Assembly (NCBI GenBank): GCA_963805915.1
Contig: CAWDWD010000018.1
Span: 1 to 64,000 of the forward strand
From: JAEULH01 sp963805915
Lineage (GTDB): Bacteria; Pseudomonadota; Alphaproteobacteria; Rhodospirillales; Defluviicoccaceae
DNA length: 64,000 nucleotides
Direction: 5' to 3'
Part shown: positions 54,587 through 63,365 of the stretch, one piece after another
Position numbering within the stretch: the stretch's first letter is position 1
Layout: each line of letters starts with the position of its first letter
The notes under the pieces: generated by a model
What the model saw: the letters and a program-made list of their open reading frames with translations, nothing else
Told to the model about the DNA's origin: nothing
Database searches by the model: none
Translations under genes and position numbers: made by a program

Positions 54587-55676
54587 TTAGCCGAGACCTC
54601 GGCAATAATTATGATCATAATTGCGTTGACGAGTGTCGTCCGCCTCGGCGCTCTCGATGTCGCCGTGCTCGTTCTCATGGTTCAATGCCGGGGTTGGATT
54701 GCGAGCATGATCGTCATCATGGTGGTCAACACCGATCGGATTGACAGCGTTTCGCTCAAGGCCCTCGTCAGCCGGGCCCCCGCACGGGTCCCGGCGCGAT
54801 CCACCGCTGGTCGAGCCATCGTGTTCTTCCCCAACCTCTCGCTTCGGCTGTTGGGCTTCCTCCACGGAGAGGTCTGAAGTGGCGACTTCGACCTTTTGAA
54901 CTTCGGCTGTCGCATCCTCGGGCGCGGGATCGACCGATTCTGGTTTCACTTCCAGCTTGATTTTGCTCGGCGAAGGTTTGGTCACGGCGGCGGCCACGGT
55001 CGCGCTTGCCGTCGACGCTCGAAATGATGAAGCTCACGAGCTGCTCGATCTCTTTGTGCGCGGCCGAGCGCGGCGCGAACTCGCCGACCCACTGCCCGTG
55101 GTCGAAGGCGTAGACGAAAGCCGAGCGCATCCCGATGGGCGGCGAGATGGGCTCGCCGAACTGCTCGTACAGCGACATCTTGCGCGCGATCGCCGTCCGC
55201 CGGTCGAGCCGGTTGGGAACGATGATGCTCCGGGGCTTATCGCTGCGGCGGATCTGCCTGGTTTTCTGCACTAGGTTGATGAAGGCCGAAGTCGAGTGGA
55301 TATCCACGCCGCTGGGGTTGACCGGAACCAAAATCATGTCCGAGATCGCCGCCACCGCCGCGAGCGAATACTCAAGGCCCGGCGGGAGGTCGATAACAAC
55401 CGACGGATTCTTGTCAGCGAGCATGCGGATCTGGGTAACCCACATTAAGCCCGGATGGCGTTCCTCCGGTTTGGCCTCATGGAGTACGCGCGAGGTCACG
55501 CGAATGCCCAGAGAACCGGCCTCCGCCCACTTCAACGCCGTCGCCTGGCGATCGGCGTCGACAAGAATGGTGTCAATGCCGGTGCGCGCGCGGATGGCGC
55601 AAGCGAGATTGACGGCGATGGTGCTCTTGCCGGCGCCGCCCTTGAGGTTGCTGACTGAGATTATTCGAGGAATCAC
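54587..55676 (-). CDS. ParA-family ATPase with acidic C-terminal tail (probable frameshift)
   Basis: The protein has a deviant Walker A (SNLKGGAGKSTIAVNLA), LVDADRQATALKWAE and Walker B-like VVIDLPPGLEY, as in ParA/MinD-type ATPases that position cargo. In the main frame, the sequence becomes Arg/Ser-rich after about 55020 and runs to 54768. In the other frame, from about 55015, it becomes a natural-looking tail (VAAAVTKPSPSKIKLEVKPE, then Glu/Asp-rich) ending at TAA 54587; one extra base joins them. I start it at GTG 55676; a longer frame begins at GTG 55787. No parB or plasmid genes are nearby. Confidence 0.8.
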
Positions 55677-55786
55677 GATGGGGCGTTCACATTCCAGAGG
55701 CAGAGGCGGGGCCTGATGCCCGCCTTTACTAGCCGACGACCCTAGCAGATATTCCCCCAATTGGGCACTATAAAGGCGGTCGTGCA

Positions 55787-57067
55787 CTATCTTGTCACCA
55801 AAACAGCGCGAAAGTCGTTGACGTTGGTGCGGGTCGGTCCGGTAACGATCAGATCACCGACAGCCGAAAATAGTCGGTAGCTGTCGTTTTCGGCCAGCAT
55901 CGTCTTTGCGTTAAGTCCGATCGCTGTCGCCCGGGCCAAGCTGTCGGGGCGGATGATGGCCCCCGCATTTTCTTCGATGCCGTCGATGCCGTCAGTATCG
56001 GCTGCGAGCGCCCATACTCTCGGATGACCATCGAGGGCGACCGCGAGGCCCAGCAAGAACTCGCCATTGCGCCCGCCACGACCGTCGCCGCGGATGGTCA
56101 CGGTCGTCTCCCCTCCGGAAAGAATGACACACGGCGGCGCGGCCGGTTGCCCGTGAAGTGCCGCCTGCTTGGCTATCCCTGCATGGACCAGGGCAACATC
56201 GCGGGCTTCGCCCTCAATCGCATTACCTAGTATCAACGGCCGGTAGCCGGCTGCCTCGATAACAGACGCCGCTGCTTCAAGCGCGTCTTGTGGCGTCGCA
56301 ACCATTTCGATGCGGCTGTTGGCGAGACGCGCGTCTCCCGGCTTCGGTGTCTCGGCCGCATCACTTTCCAGGTGGGCGCGAACCTGCGCCGGAACGTCGA
56401 GGCGGTACTTGTCGATCACCGCTACCGCGTCCTTCGACGTAGTCGGATCGGCGACGGTCGGCCCCGAGGCGATCACCGAGGGATCGTCGCCGGGAACGTC
56501 GGAAATCAAAAGAGCGACCACCGGCGCCGGCGCCGCCGCTGCGGCCAGCCTGCCGCCCTTGATTGCGGAGAGGTGCTTGCGAACACAGTTGATCTCGGCG
56601 ATCGTCGCTCCGCACTTGAGCAATCCTCTGGTCACGTTCTGCTTGTCGGCCAGGGTGAGGCCCGGCGCCGGAAGGGCCATCAGCGCCGAGCCGCCGCCGG
56701 AGATCAGACACAACAGGAGATCGTCGGGGCCGAGACCGCCGGCGAGCGCAAGAATCCGCGCCGCGGCGCTTTGGCTGGCCTCGTCGGGATTGGGATGAGC
56801 GGCTTCAATTACCTCGATGCGATCGGTCTTGAGCCCATGATTGTAGCGGGTCACAACCAGCCCGGAAAGCTCGCCGGTCCACCCCTGCTCGACCACGGTG
56901 GCCATGGCCGCCGCCGCTTTGCCGGCGCCGACGACAACGGTGCGCCCGCGCGGCGGCGGCGGCAGGTGGGCGATGATTTTGTCCGGCGCGCGGGCGGCAT
57001 CGACGGCGGCGGCAAAGGCCCGGCGAAGTACGGTTTCGGGGTCACCGCGGGAGAGTTCGGCCGACAT
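55787..57067 (-). CDS. gckA: Glycerate kinase (MOFRL family)
   Basis: The 426-residue protein has the glycerate-kinase family blocks VVVGAGKAAAAMA, VTRYNHG, LISGGGSALMALPAPGLTL, LLISDVPGDDPSVIASGPT, ILSGGETTVTI and AADTDGIDG. It phosphorylates D-glycerate to 2-phosphoglycerate. ATG 57067 overlaps the upstream permease stop by one base (TAATG), so the two are coupled. Glycerate is likely a shared product with glyoxylate metabolism, which fits the malyl-CoA lyase at 14.1 kb, though the genes are far apart. Confidence 0.93.
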   Translation of the reverse strand: MSAELSRGDPETVLRRAFAAAVDAARAPDKIIAHLPPPPRGRTVVVGAGKAAAAMATVVEQGWTGELSGLVVTRYNHGLKTDRIEVIEAAHPNPDEASQSAAARILALAGGLGPDDLLLCLISGGGSALMALPAPGLTLADKQNVTRGLLKCGATIAEINCVRKHLSAIKGGRLAAAAAPAPVVALLISDVPGDDPSVIASGPTVADPTTSKDAVAVIDKYRLDVPAQVRAHLESDAAETPKPGDARLANSRIEMVATPQDALEAAASVIEAAGYRPLILGNAIEGEARDVALVHAGIAKQAALHGQPAAPPCVILSGGETTVTIRGDGRGGRNGEFLLGLAVALDGHPRVWALAADTDGIDGIEENAGAIIRPDSLARATAIGLNAKTMLAENDSYRLFSAVGDLIVTGPTRTNVNDFRAVLVTR

Positions 57068-58413
57068 TACAGCACAACCATGCTGACGATCCAAACGGCG
57101 GTTGCGGCGACCACGCCCTCGACCAGCGTGCCGACGGTCTGAAGCTTGTAGCCTGTCGGCGGATCCATGTTGGAGAACTGGGTGACGACCCAGAAGAAGC
57201 TGTCGTTGGCGTGGGAGACCACCATCGCGCCGGCGCCGATGGCGACGACGACCAGCGCTTTGGCCGTGTCGCCGTCGAGGCCAAGCGAGGCGAGCAGCGG
57301 CGCCATCAGGCCGGCGGTCGTGATGATCGCAACGGTCGACGAACCCTGCGCCGTCTTGATCCCCGCCGCGATGAAAAACGGCAGGAGGATGCCGATCCGG
57401 GTGTCGGCGAGGGTCTGACCGACGACGGTGGCGATGCCCGAGTTCTGCAGGACCTTGCCGAAGGCGCCGCCGGCGCCGGTAATGATGATGATGGTCGCGG
57501 CGGCGAGGATGGCCTCGCCAACCCAGCCCTTGTCGGCCAGCATCGAGCGCTCGAGCTTCTTCGGCAGCAGCATCGCCAGGCCGACGCCGATAAGCAGCGC
57601 GACCACCGGCTGACCGATGAAGCCAAGGGCCGCATAGACCTGCGACTGGCCGAACGGCTTGGTCGGAAACTCAGCGATCGAGCGCAGGACGATTAGCACG
57701 ATCGGGATTAGGATCGGCAGCAGCGATTTTACGGGCCCTGGGCTGTCGGCAGTCAATGGCGGCGGCGGACTGTCGGTGACGCCCTCGGTCAGGGCGTCGG
57801 GGGAAACGTAGATGCGGCTGGCGACGGTGACGGCGAAGACCCAGCCGGCGAAGCAGGCGATGGCCGCGATCAGCAGCCCCCACATGATGACAAGGCCGAG
57901 ATCGGCGCCAATGATGCCGGCCGCGGCGATCGGTCCCGGCGTCGGCGGCACCATCGTGTGCGTCGCGTAAAGGCCGAGGCTCAGTGCGATGGCGGTGGTC
58001 GCGAGCGAAATGCCGGCGCGCCGGGTCAGCGCCTTGTTGAGCGCCGAAAGAATGACAAAGCCGGAATCGCAAAACACCGGGATCGAGACGACGAAGCCCA
58101 TGATCGACATGGTCGCGGGAACATTCCGCTCGCCCGTCACCTTCAGGATGCTCTCGGCCAGCCGGTAGGCCCCGCCCGATTTCTCCAGGAACGTGCCGAT
58201 GATGGATCCGGCGAGAATGACAATGCCGATGTAGCCGATCGTCCCGCCGAAGCCATCATTGACGGACTTGACGACATCGGCGAGCGGCATACCCGAGAAA
58301 ATGCCAAAGCCGAACGCCGTGATCAGCAGCGCCAGGAACGGATGCATCCCAAGCCGGGCAGTCGCGAAGATGATAAAGGCAATGGCAACAAGCAGCAGAA
58401 CGACGAGCAGCAT
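57067..58413 (-). CDS. gntP: GntP-family permease
   Basis: The 448-residue membrane protein has about 12-14 helices and the GntP pattern: SGMPLADVVKSVNDGFGGTIG, ILAGSIIGTFLEKSGGA, PVFCDSGFVILSAL, ATHTMVPPTPGPIAAAGIIGAD, SHANDSFFWVVTQFS. GntP proteins import gluconate or related sugar acids with protons. The coupled glycerate kinase suggests glycerate or a glycerate-yielding sugar acid as substrate. Confidence 0.93.
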   Translation of the reverse strand: MLLVVLLLVAIAFIIFATARLGMHPFLALLITAFGFGIFSGMPLADVVKSVNDGFGGTIGYIGIVILAGSIIGTFLEKSGGAYRLAESILKVTGERNVPATMSIMGFVVSIPVFCDSGFVILSALNKALTRRAGISLATTAIALSLGLYATHTMVPPTPGPIAAAGIIGADLGLVIMWGLLIAAIACFAGWVFAVTVASRIYVSPDALTEGVTDSPPPPLTADSPGPVKSLLPILIPIVLIVLRSIAEFPTKPFGQSQVYAALGFIGQPVVALLIGVGLAMLLPKKLERSMLADKGWVGEAILAAATIIIITGAGGAFGKVLQNSGIATVVGQTLADTRIGILLPFFIAAGIKTAQGSSTVAIITTAGLMAPLLASLGLDGDTAKALVVVAIGAGAMVVSHANDSFFWVVTQFSNMDPPTGYKLQTVGTLVEGVVAATAVWIVSMVVL

Positions 58414-58557
58414 GGATGGCCCTCCCTGGCGGCCGCGTGTTGCGGCACGTTCTTGCGCTCCATGGAGTTGCTAACCGCGCATGGCCGCCAGGTCAACGGA
58501 CCATTCCGTCCGCGTCAAAAACTCGGGTTCTCCGGCAGTGCCATCACTTTCGCGCTT

Positions 58558-60645
58558 TTAACCCGCTGGAGTCGGGCACGTGAGGAGCGGTTCGATCTCG
58601 ATGGCGTTGATCATTGGCGCACCGTATTTGCCGGTGAAGCCGATGTCGATATGGCCGTCGCGAACGATTACGTCGTTAAACGTCTTGACGAGTGCCTTGC
58701 GGGCGCCGCCGGCTTCGTCGAACACGTCGAGGTCGGCGAGGATCCGATCTTCGACCGAGACCGAGAAAACCCGTTTGGCTTTCGCCGTGACGTCGGGCGA
58801 GGTCTCGGCAAAATGAAGCCGCACCGTGTAAATTCCCACCGGAATTGGAGCCGTATAACCGGCGACGCCCCAACGCTCCGTGCGGTAGATGCGCTCATCG
58901 TCGGCTCCGGCGATCCCAATCGAACCCCGGTCAACCGTTGATCCGCCGGAGAAGCCGTCATCGGCCGTCCATTGCCGTCCCAGGGCATCAGTATGTGTCT
59001 GGTTACTGCCAGCGTCGACGCGAAGCGGAAGAATATTCTTGGCGACGTCCGTACCCGCCGAGGCTGGCAGGTCAGCGAAATCGGCATAGTGGTTGAAGTT
59101 TCGCGAAACCGATACGCCGTCCCATTGAACCGGTCTATCGGTAATGTCGAGCAGGCCGTCACCCTGCCAGACGACATCGTCCTTGCTACCGTCGTGATCG
59201 AGGTCGCGCTTGACCACGAAGTGAGGGACCCCCAGTTCGGACAAGCTATAACTCGTCGAGGCCTGAACGGTTTCGAGGTCGTCCATGAAGGCTTGGCCGG
59301 CGGGCAGGGCAATCGGCCCCGTAGTTTTTCCGGCGAGCTCGACATAAAGATCCGCCGGCTCCTTCAGCAACGAGGTGATATAGATCCGGTCGGGGGGAAG
59401 CGCGCGGCCGGAAGTGCCAAGGATATCCGGCGTTGCACTCTTGCAAAAGTCCCCAGTGGGAGCCGGCAGGTTGGCTGGATGTTGCCGGTAAGTCCACTCG
59501 ATGGATTCGTTTTCGATTTCCGGCTTCTTGCCGCTCAGAAACCATTTGCTGAGCTCGCTGTCGAGCCGCCAGAACCCCCTGTGCGTCCAGTTCGAGACGC
59601 TATAGTTGTATTTGAAAAAGGGAAAAGGCGTCGTCGCTTTACGATACCAGGGGCGGTTCGGGTCCGGATCGAGCGCCGGACCGTGTATCGCGTCCTCGCC
59701 GTAATCCCCCCATAGGGTCAGCCAGACGTAGTCGATTGACGTCGAGCCCAACCTCGAAAGCACCCCGCCTGGCAGCGCTGCGCGCCACGCTTTGACAAAG
59801 CCTTCAAACCCGTGGTGGAACATCATCGCGGGTCGCGTCGCCTTCGGAGTGGATGAGCAGGGCCCTGTCTTGCTGCAGTTGCTCGCGCGCGACGTGGGGA
59901 TACCCGGCGAGAACGAGACCGCGTTGTTGTCCGCCAGAACCTTGATGTCTTGTTGGTTCTGGTGATGGGCTGGGTTACCACTAAAGAAATGATACCAGGA
60001 AAAGGGCACGCCGGCACTGGCGAACGGCTTCTTGCAGTTGCTCACCGCTTTATTGAAGGCACTTGCATTGCCCGGGTGAAAATATCCCCAGAAATGGGGT
60101 GTGCCCAGTCCTTCGTTCTTTATCGGGTTGATAATGTTGTTGAGGTAATACTGCGCGTCGCAACCGTGGGGGTTCCACGCGCCAATAATAGGCTTGCCTT
60201 CCTTGGTGCAATGCGTTCCGCTTCGGTCGGATTTGCGAAACACTTCGACGGCATCGGCCGATTGCCAGCCTAAATCATCATAAATCGGAAACTGGCAGAA
60301 GTCCGTGCCCGGATGCTCGTTATTGTATTCTTGGACGGCGTCCGCGAAATATCCGATGCGCTGTATTCTTCCAAGACCGGGGAAAACATCGAGCGCCGCG
60401 ACCCGAGCGCCGGCTTCTACCATGTTGCCGATGCTCTTTTTGTAGTTATCGATTAGCTCTCGAGCAGAATACTTGTTCAACTCCGGCGGGCACTGATCGA
60501 CGTGATCCGGACAGTTCATGAACGTCATAACGACGACCGCCCTGCGCGGCAGTTCCACTCTTGCATCAGCCGGGCTGGAATTAACGAAAGCCGCCCAGAC
60601 GCCGCCGATGGCAAATATCGTTTTCAAAATTTGGGCTGGTTTCAA
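58558..60645 (-). CDS. Secreted protein with a glycoside-hydrolase-like barrel and a C-terminal malectin domain
   Basis: The 695-residue protein has a signal peptide (about residues 1-28, cleavage after SPADA). Residues about 35-440 look like a GH71/GH99-type TIM barrel by eye (VVVMTFMNCPDHV, GARVAALDVFPGL, HFWGYFHPGNAS, IDYVWLTLWGDYGEDA). Residues about 540-690 form a malectin domain (LRVDAGSNQTHTDALGRQW, VDRGSIGIAGADDERIYRTE, YTVRLHFAETS). Malectins bind glucans. A role in binding and possibly cleaving a glucan outside the cell is plausible. The hydrolase assignment is weak. Confidence 0.7.
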   Translation of the reverse strand: MKPAQILKTIFAIGGVWAAFVNSSPADARVELPRRAVVVMTFMNCPDHVDQCPPELNKYSARELIDNYKKSIGNMVEAGARVAALDVFPGLGRIQRIGYFADAVQEYNNEHPGTDFCQFPIYDDLGWQSADAVEVFRKSDRSGTHCTKEGKPIIGAWNPHGCDAQYYLNNIINPIKNEGLGTPHFWGYFHPGNASAFNKAVSNCKKPFASAGVPFSWYHFFSGNPAHHQNQQDIKVLADNNAVSFSPGIPTSRASNCSKTGPCSSTPKATRPAMMFHHGFEGFVKAWRAALPGGVLSRLGSTSIDYVWLTLWGDYGEDAIHGPALDPDPNRPWYRKATTPFPFFKYNYSVSNWTHRGFWRLDSELSKWFLSGKKPEIENESIEWTYRQHPANLPAPTGDFCKSATPDILGTSGRALPPDRIYITSLLKEPADLYVELAGKTTGPIALPAGQAFMDDLETVQASTSYSLSELGVPHFVVKRDLDHDGSKDDVVWQGDGLLDITDRPVQWDGVSVSRNFNHYADFADLPASAGTDVAKNILPLRVDAGSNQTHTDALGRQWTADDGFSGGSTVDRGSIGIAGADDERIYRTERWGVAGYTAPIPVGIYTVRLHFAETSPDVTAKAKRVFSVSVEDRILADLDVFDEAGGARKALVKTFNDVIVRDGHIDIGFTGKYGAPMINAIEIEPLLTCPTPAG

Positions 60646-60770
60646 CGCAAGTCTCTTTCCATGCGATAATGAAGGTAGGCAGGAAAAACAGCGCTACTCC
60701 AATACGCGGGCGCCATATTACAAAATAGCGCCCGCTTGGCTAAAGCGCCTTGCTTAGTAGTACGCCACTT

Positions 60771-62435
60771 TTAGTTGGCTGGAGCCTGGCATATCAACAC
60801 CGGCTCGATCTCGATGCCATTAATCATCGGCGCGCCAGCCTTGGCCTCGAACGAAATGTCGAGCTTTCCATCGGTGACAACAACGTTGGAAACTGCCTTG
60901 ACAAGCGCCTTGCGGGGTCCGCCCGCTTCGGCGAAGACATCAATGTCGTTAACCAGGTGTCCCTCGATGTCGGCGGAGAAGATTCGCTTGCCGGAAGTGT
61001 CCACGGCCGGGGATGTCTCGGCAAAGTGCAGCTTCACGTTGTAACTGCCCATTGGCACATCCACCGAATAGCCGGTCATGCCCCACCGTTCGGTCTGGTA
61101 GATCCGGTCATCCTCGGTACCGCCGATCTCAATGGCACCACGCTCGGCAAGGTTGCCGCCGACAAAGCCGTGGTCGGCACTCCATGTGCGCCCCTCGTTG
61201 TCCAAGAAATCCGCGTCGGAGCCGGATTGGATAAAGATGGACTGAGGAAGATCCCGCTTCTCCTTCACCGAGATCCAAAATGTCTGGTCAATCGACAGGC
61301 CCGCGCTGTCGCTTGCCCGTACCGTGATGCGGTGGCGCGGCGAGGCCGCATAACTGAACGTCGCTTCAGGCGCAACCGTGATGCTTCCGCTCGCTGGGTC
61401 GATCGTAAAGAGGCCTTCGGCGTCGTCAACGAGCGTATAAGTGAGCCTGTCCGCAGCGTCAGGGTCGGCAGCGAGCGCGGTTCCGACAACAGTTCCGGCG
61501 GCAGCATCTTCGGCGATCGAGTTTCCGTTCAAGAGGATGGCCGTGGGGGCTTCGTTGATGTCCCCTAAATCAATGGCGAAGTCCTGGGTTGCCACGTTGC
61601 CCCTGGCGTCGACCGCGCTCACGGTAATCGAGTGGGTTGTCGCTGATTCGAAATCTAGTTCGGCATCCGGCGCTACAGTGATCCGTCCGCTTTCCGCATC
61701 GATGAGGAACCGATCGCCCGCGCTATCCGCAAGTGAATAGGTGAGGACATCGCCGGCGGCGGCATCAACGGGAGCGACGACCCCAATCACGGTTCCGGCG
61801 GGAGAATTTTCCGCCACAAGGTGGCTCAGACGCAGAACGGTCGGGTGCGCCTCGTGAACCTCAACAACTTCGATTGCGTTCACGAAACCGCCCACGCCCG
61901 TGAAGGTGATGTCGAGCTCACCATCGTCGACGACGACATCGTCAAATGTTTTGACAACCGCCTTATGGCTGCCGCCGGTTTCCGCGAAGATATCGATGTC
62001 GGTGATCTTCTGATCCTCGACCGCTACGGTAAACAAACGCTTGCCTGCAACATCAAATGACGTTTCAGCAAAATGGAGGCGAACGGTGTACTTTCCATTC
62101 GGAACCTTGATAATGTAACCGTCAAGTCCCCAACGCTCCGTCTGATAAAGGCGGTCATTGTCGGTTCCGGCGATTTCAACCGCGCCCCGATCGACAACCT
62201 GGCCGCCAACGAAACCAGCGTCCGCCCGCCAAAGCTGGCCTTGGGCATCGGTATAATCCTGGTTACTTCCGGCCTCGATCCGCAGCGGGAACGAAGGATC
62301 GAGGGGTGACTCGGTGGGGACCGGCGGCGGAGGCGGTGGCGTCAGCTGAGCCGCCGAAGCCGAGTGTACCGCCTCAAGAGCGATCGGCAAGGAAACGGCC
62401 ATTGCCAAGGCAAATAGAATTTTGCTTTTAGACAT
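60771..62435 (-). CDS. Secreted malectin - cadherin - cadherin - malectin protein
   Basis: The 554-residue protein has a signal peptide (about residues 1-28) and a Pro-rich linker. Malectin domains lie at about 45-190 (IEAGSNQDYTDAQGQLWRAD, YTVRLHFAETSFD) and about 400-545 (IQSGSDADFLDNEGRTWSAD, YNVKLHFAETSP). Between them are two cadherin-like repeats (VAENSPAGTVIGVVAP ... SAVDARGN and IAEDAAAGTVVGTA ... ASDSAG), which usually bind calcium. The second malectin domain and its C-terminus (IEPVLICQAP) closely resemble the C-terminus of the next gene, so the domains are related copies. It should be a cell-surface or secreted carbohydrate-binding adhesin. An AGAGG site precedes ATG 62435. Confidence 0.85.
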   Translation of the reverse strand: MSKSKILFALAMAVSLPIALEAVHSASAAQLTPPPPPPVPTESPLDPSFPLRIEAGSNQDYTDAQGQLWRADAGFVGGQVVDRGAVEIAGTDNDRLYQTERWGLDGYIIKVPNGKYTVRLHFAETSFDVAGKRLFTVAVEDQKITDIDIFAETGGSHKAVVKTFDDVVVDDGELDITFTGVGGFVNAIEVVEVHEAHPTVLRLSHLVAENSPAGTVIGVVAPVDAAAGDVLTYSLADSAGDRFLIDAESGRITVAPDAELDFESATTHSITVSAVDARGNVATQDFAIDLGDINEAPTAILLNGNSIAEDAAAGTVVGTALAADPDAADRLTYTLVDDAEGLFTIDPASGSITVAPEATFSYAASPRHRITVRASDSAGLSIDQTFWISVKEKRDLPQSIFIQSGSDADFLDNEGRTWSADHGFVGGNLAERGAIEIGGTEDDRIYQTERWGMTGYSVDVPMGSYNVKLHFAETSPAVDTSGKRIFSADIEGHLVNDIDVFAEAGGPRKALVKAVSNVVVTDGKLDISFEAKAGAPMINGIEIEPVLICQAPAN

Positions 62436-62705
62436 AAAATACTAGCCTCTGATAAAGTAAATATCCGATACGCTGAATCGTATCGGACGATGTGCAATTT
62501 ATATTTGACAGGTGATTGCATGAGTAACCCGCGCATAGCCGCGGCAGTCTTAAGCTCACTGCTGCGGTTCTGTCGCAGGGCAAGCCCCGATAAAATGGGG
62601 TGCCGGATTGTCAGAAATGTTAGTACGGAGACGGAAGTGCTCTCATCTCCCACCGAATCGATTACATCGGCGTAAGCGCTTATACTTTCTAGCGGACGTA
62701 TATCA
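62436..62705. other. AT-rich intergenic region upstream of the malectin gene
   Basis: This stretch is visibly more AT-rich than most of the window and lies between the start of the malectin gene and the 3' end of gcrA, both on the minus strand. It likely holds the promoter of the malectin genes. No gene is supportable. Confidence 0.4.
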
Positions 62706-63074
62706 TCATTGTAATGCCGCCGATACTTTGCTCCGGTCCCGCGTCGCCTTCACGTATGCAATTTCACAGTGTTTGCTACAGTATGGCTTGCCTGTTGAAG
62801 CCGGATTGCCGCAAAAGTGGAATGTCTCTTCGCCTGGATCTCCCATTGGCCAGCTACACATTCCCGCCCGCAGGGCGTCGAGGCTGATGATTTCCGACGC
62901 TTCGGCCTTTTCGACAGCGACCCGCCGTTTCGCAAGCCCAAGCCGGTGGACCTTCCCAATCACCGCGTTCTTGGTAATGCCGAGGCGGCGGCCGATTTCA
63001 CTCGTCGGCAACTCTTGGTTCCACAACGCTATCAGCGTGGCAATTCGCTCAGGTGTCCAGTCGCCGAGGCTCAT
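62706..63074 (-). CDS. gcrA: GcrA cell-cycle regulator
   Basis: The 122-residue protein matches GcrA: the N-terminal HTH (DWTPERIATLIALWNQELP, GRRLGITKNAVIGKVHRLGL) and a C-terminal zinc-like segment (MCSWPMGDPGEETFHFCG, YCSKHCEIAY). GcrA is a sigma70 cofactor that acts at methylated GANTC sites in alphaproteobacterial cell-cycle control. The length is shorter than Caulobacter GcrA, so this may be a prophage- or GTA-linked paralogue and not the main one, given the terminase just beyond it. Confidence 0.9.
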   Translation of the reverse strand: MSLGDWTPERIATLIALWNQELPTSEIGRRLGITKNAVIGKVHRLGLAKRRVAVEKAEASEIISLDALRAGMCSWPMGDPGEETFHFCGNPASTGKPYCSKHCEIAYVKATRDRSKVSAALQ

Positions 63075-63365
63075 CGAAATTTCCTGACCGTTCCGTTACG
63101 CAGCGTGTCGACACCAGGGCAGAAAACGTTGCCCTCGGTTTGGAGCGCGATCGCTTCAATCACCTTCGCCGCTACGTATATCCCAGACTCGGGTCAGTTT
63201 CCACTACATATTGATCGTCACCGACATGTGAGGGATCACGGCGTTTTATCTGCCACACCGAGTGGCCTTGTCTCGGCGAGAGCGGCCAGTCTGATCAGAA
63301 TTGCGCCTGCACGAGCGTCAATTCGTTACAAATCGCCGCCTTGCCGCCGCCGGCCGAGTCGATCG
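63075..63365. other. Intergenic region between gcrA and the terminase gene
   Basis: The 291 bp hold no supportable gene; the plus-strand frames crossing this part are shadows or chance. No clear terminator or promoter is recognisable. Confidence 0.4.
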
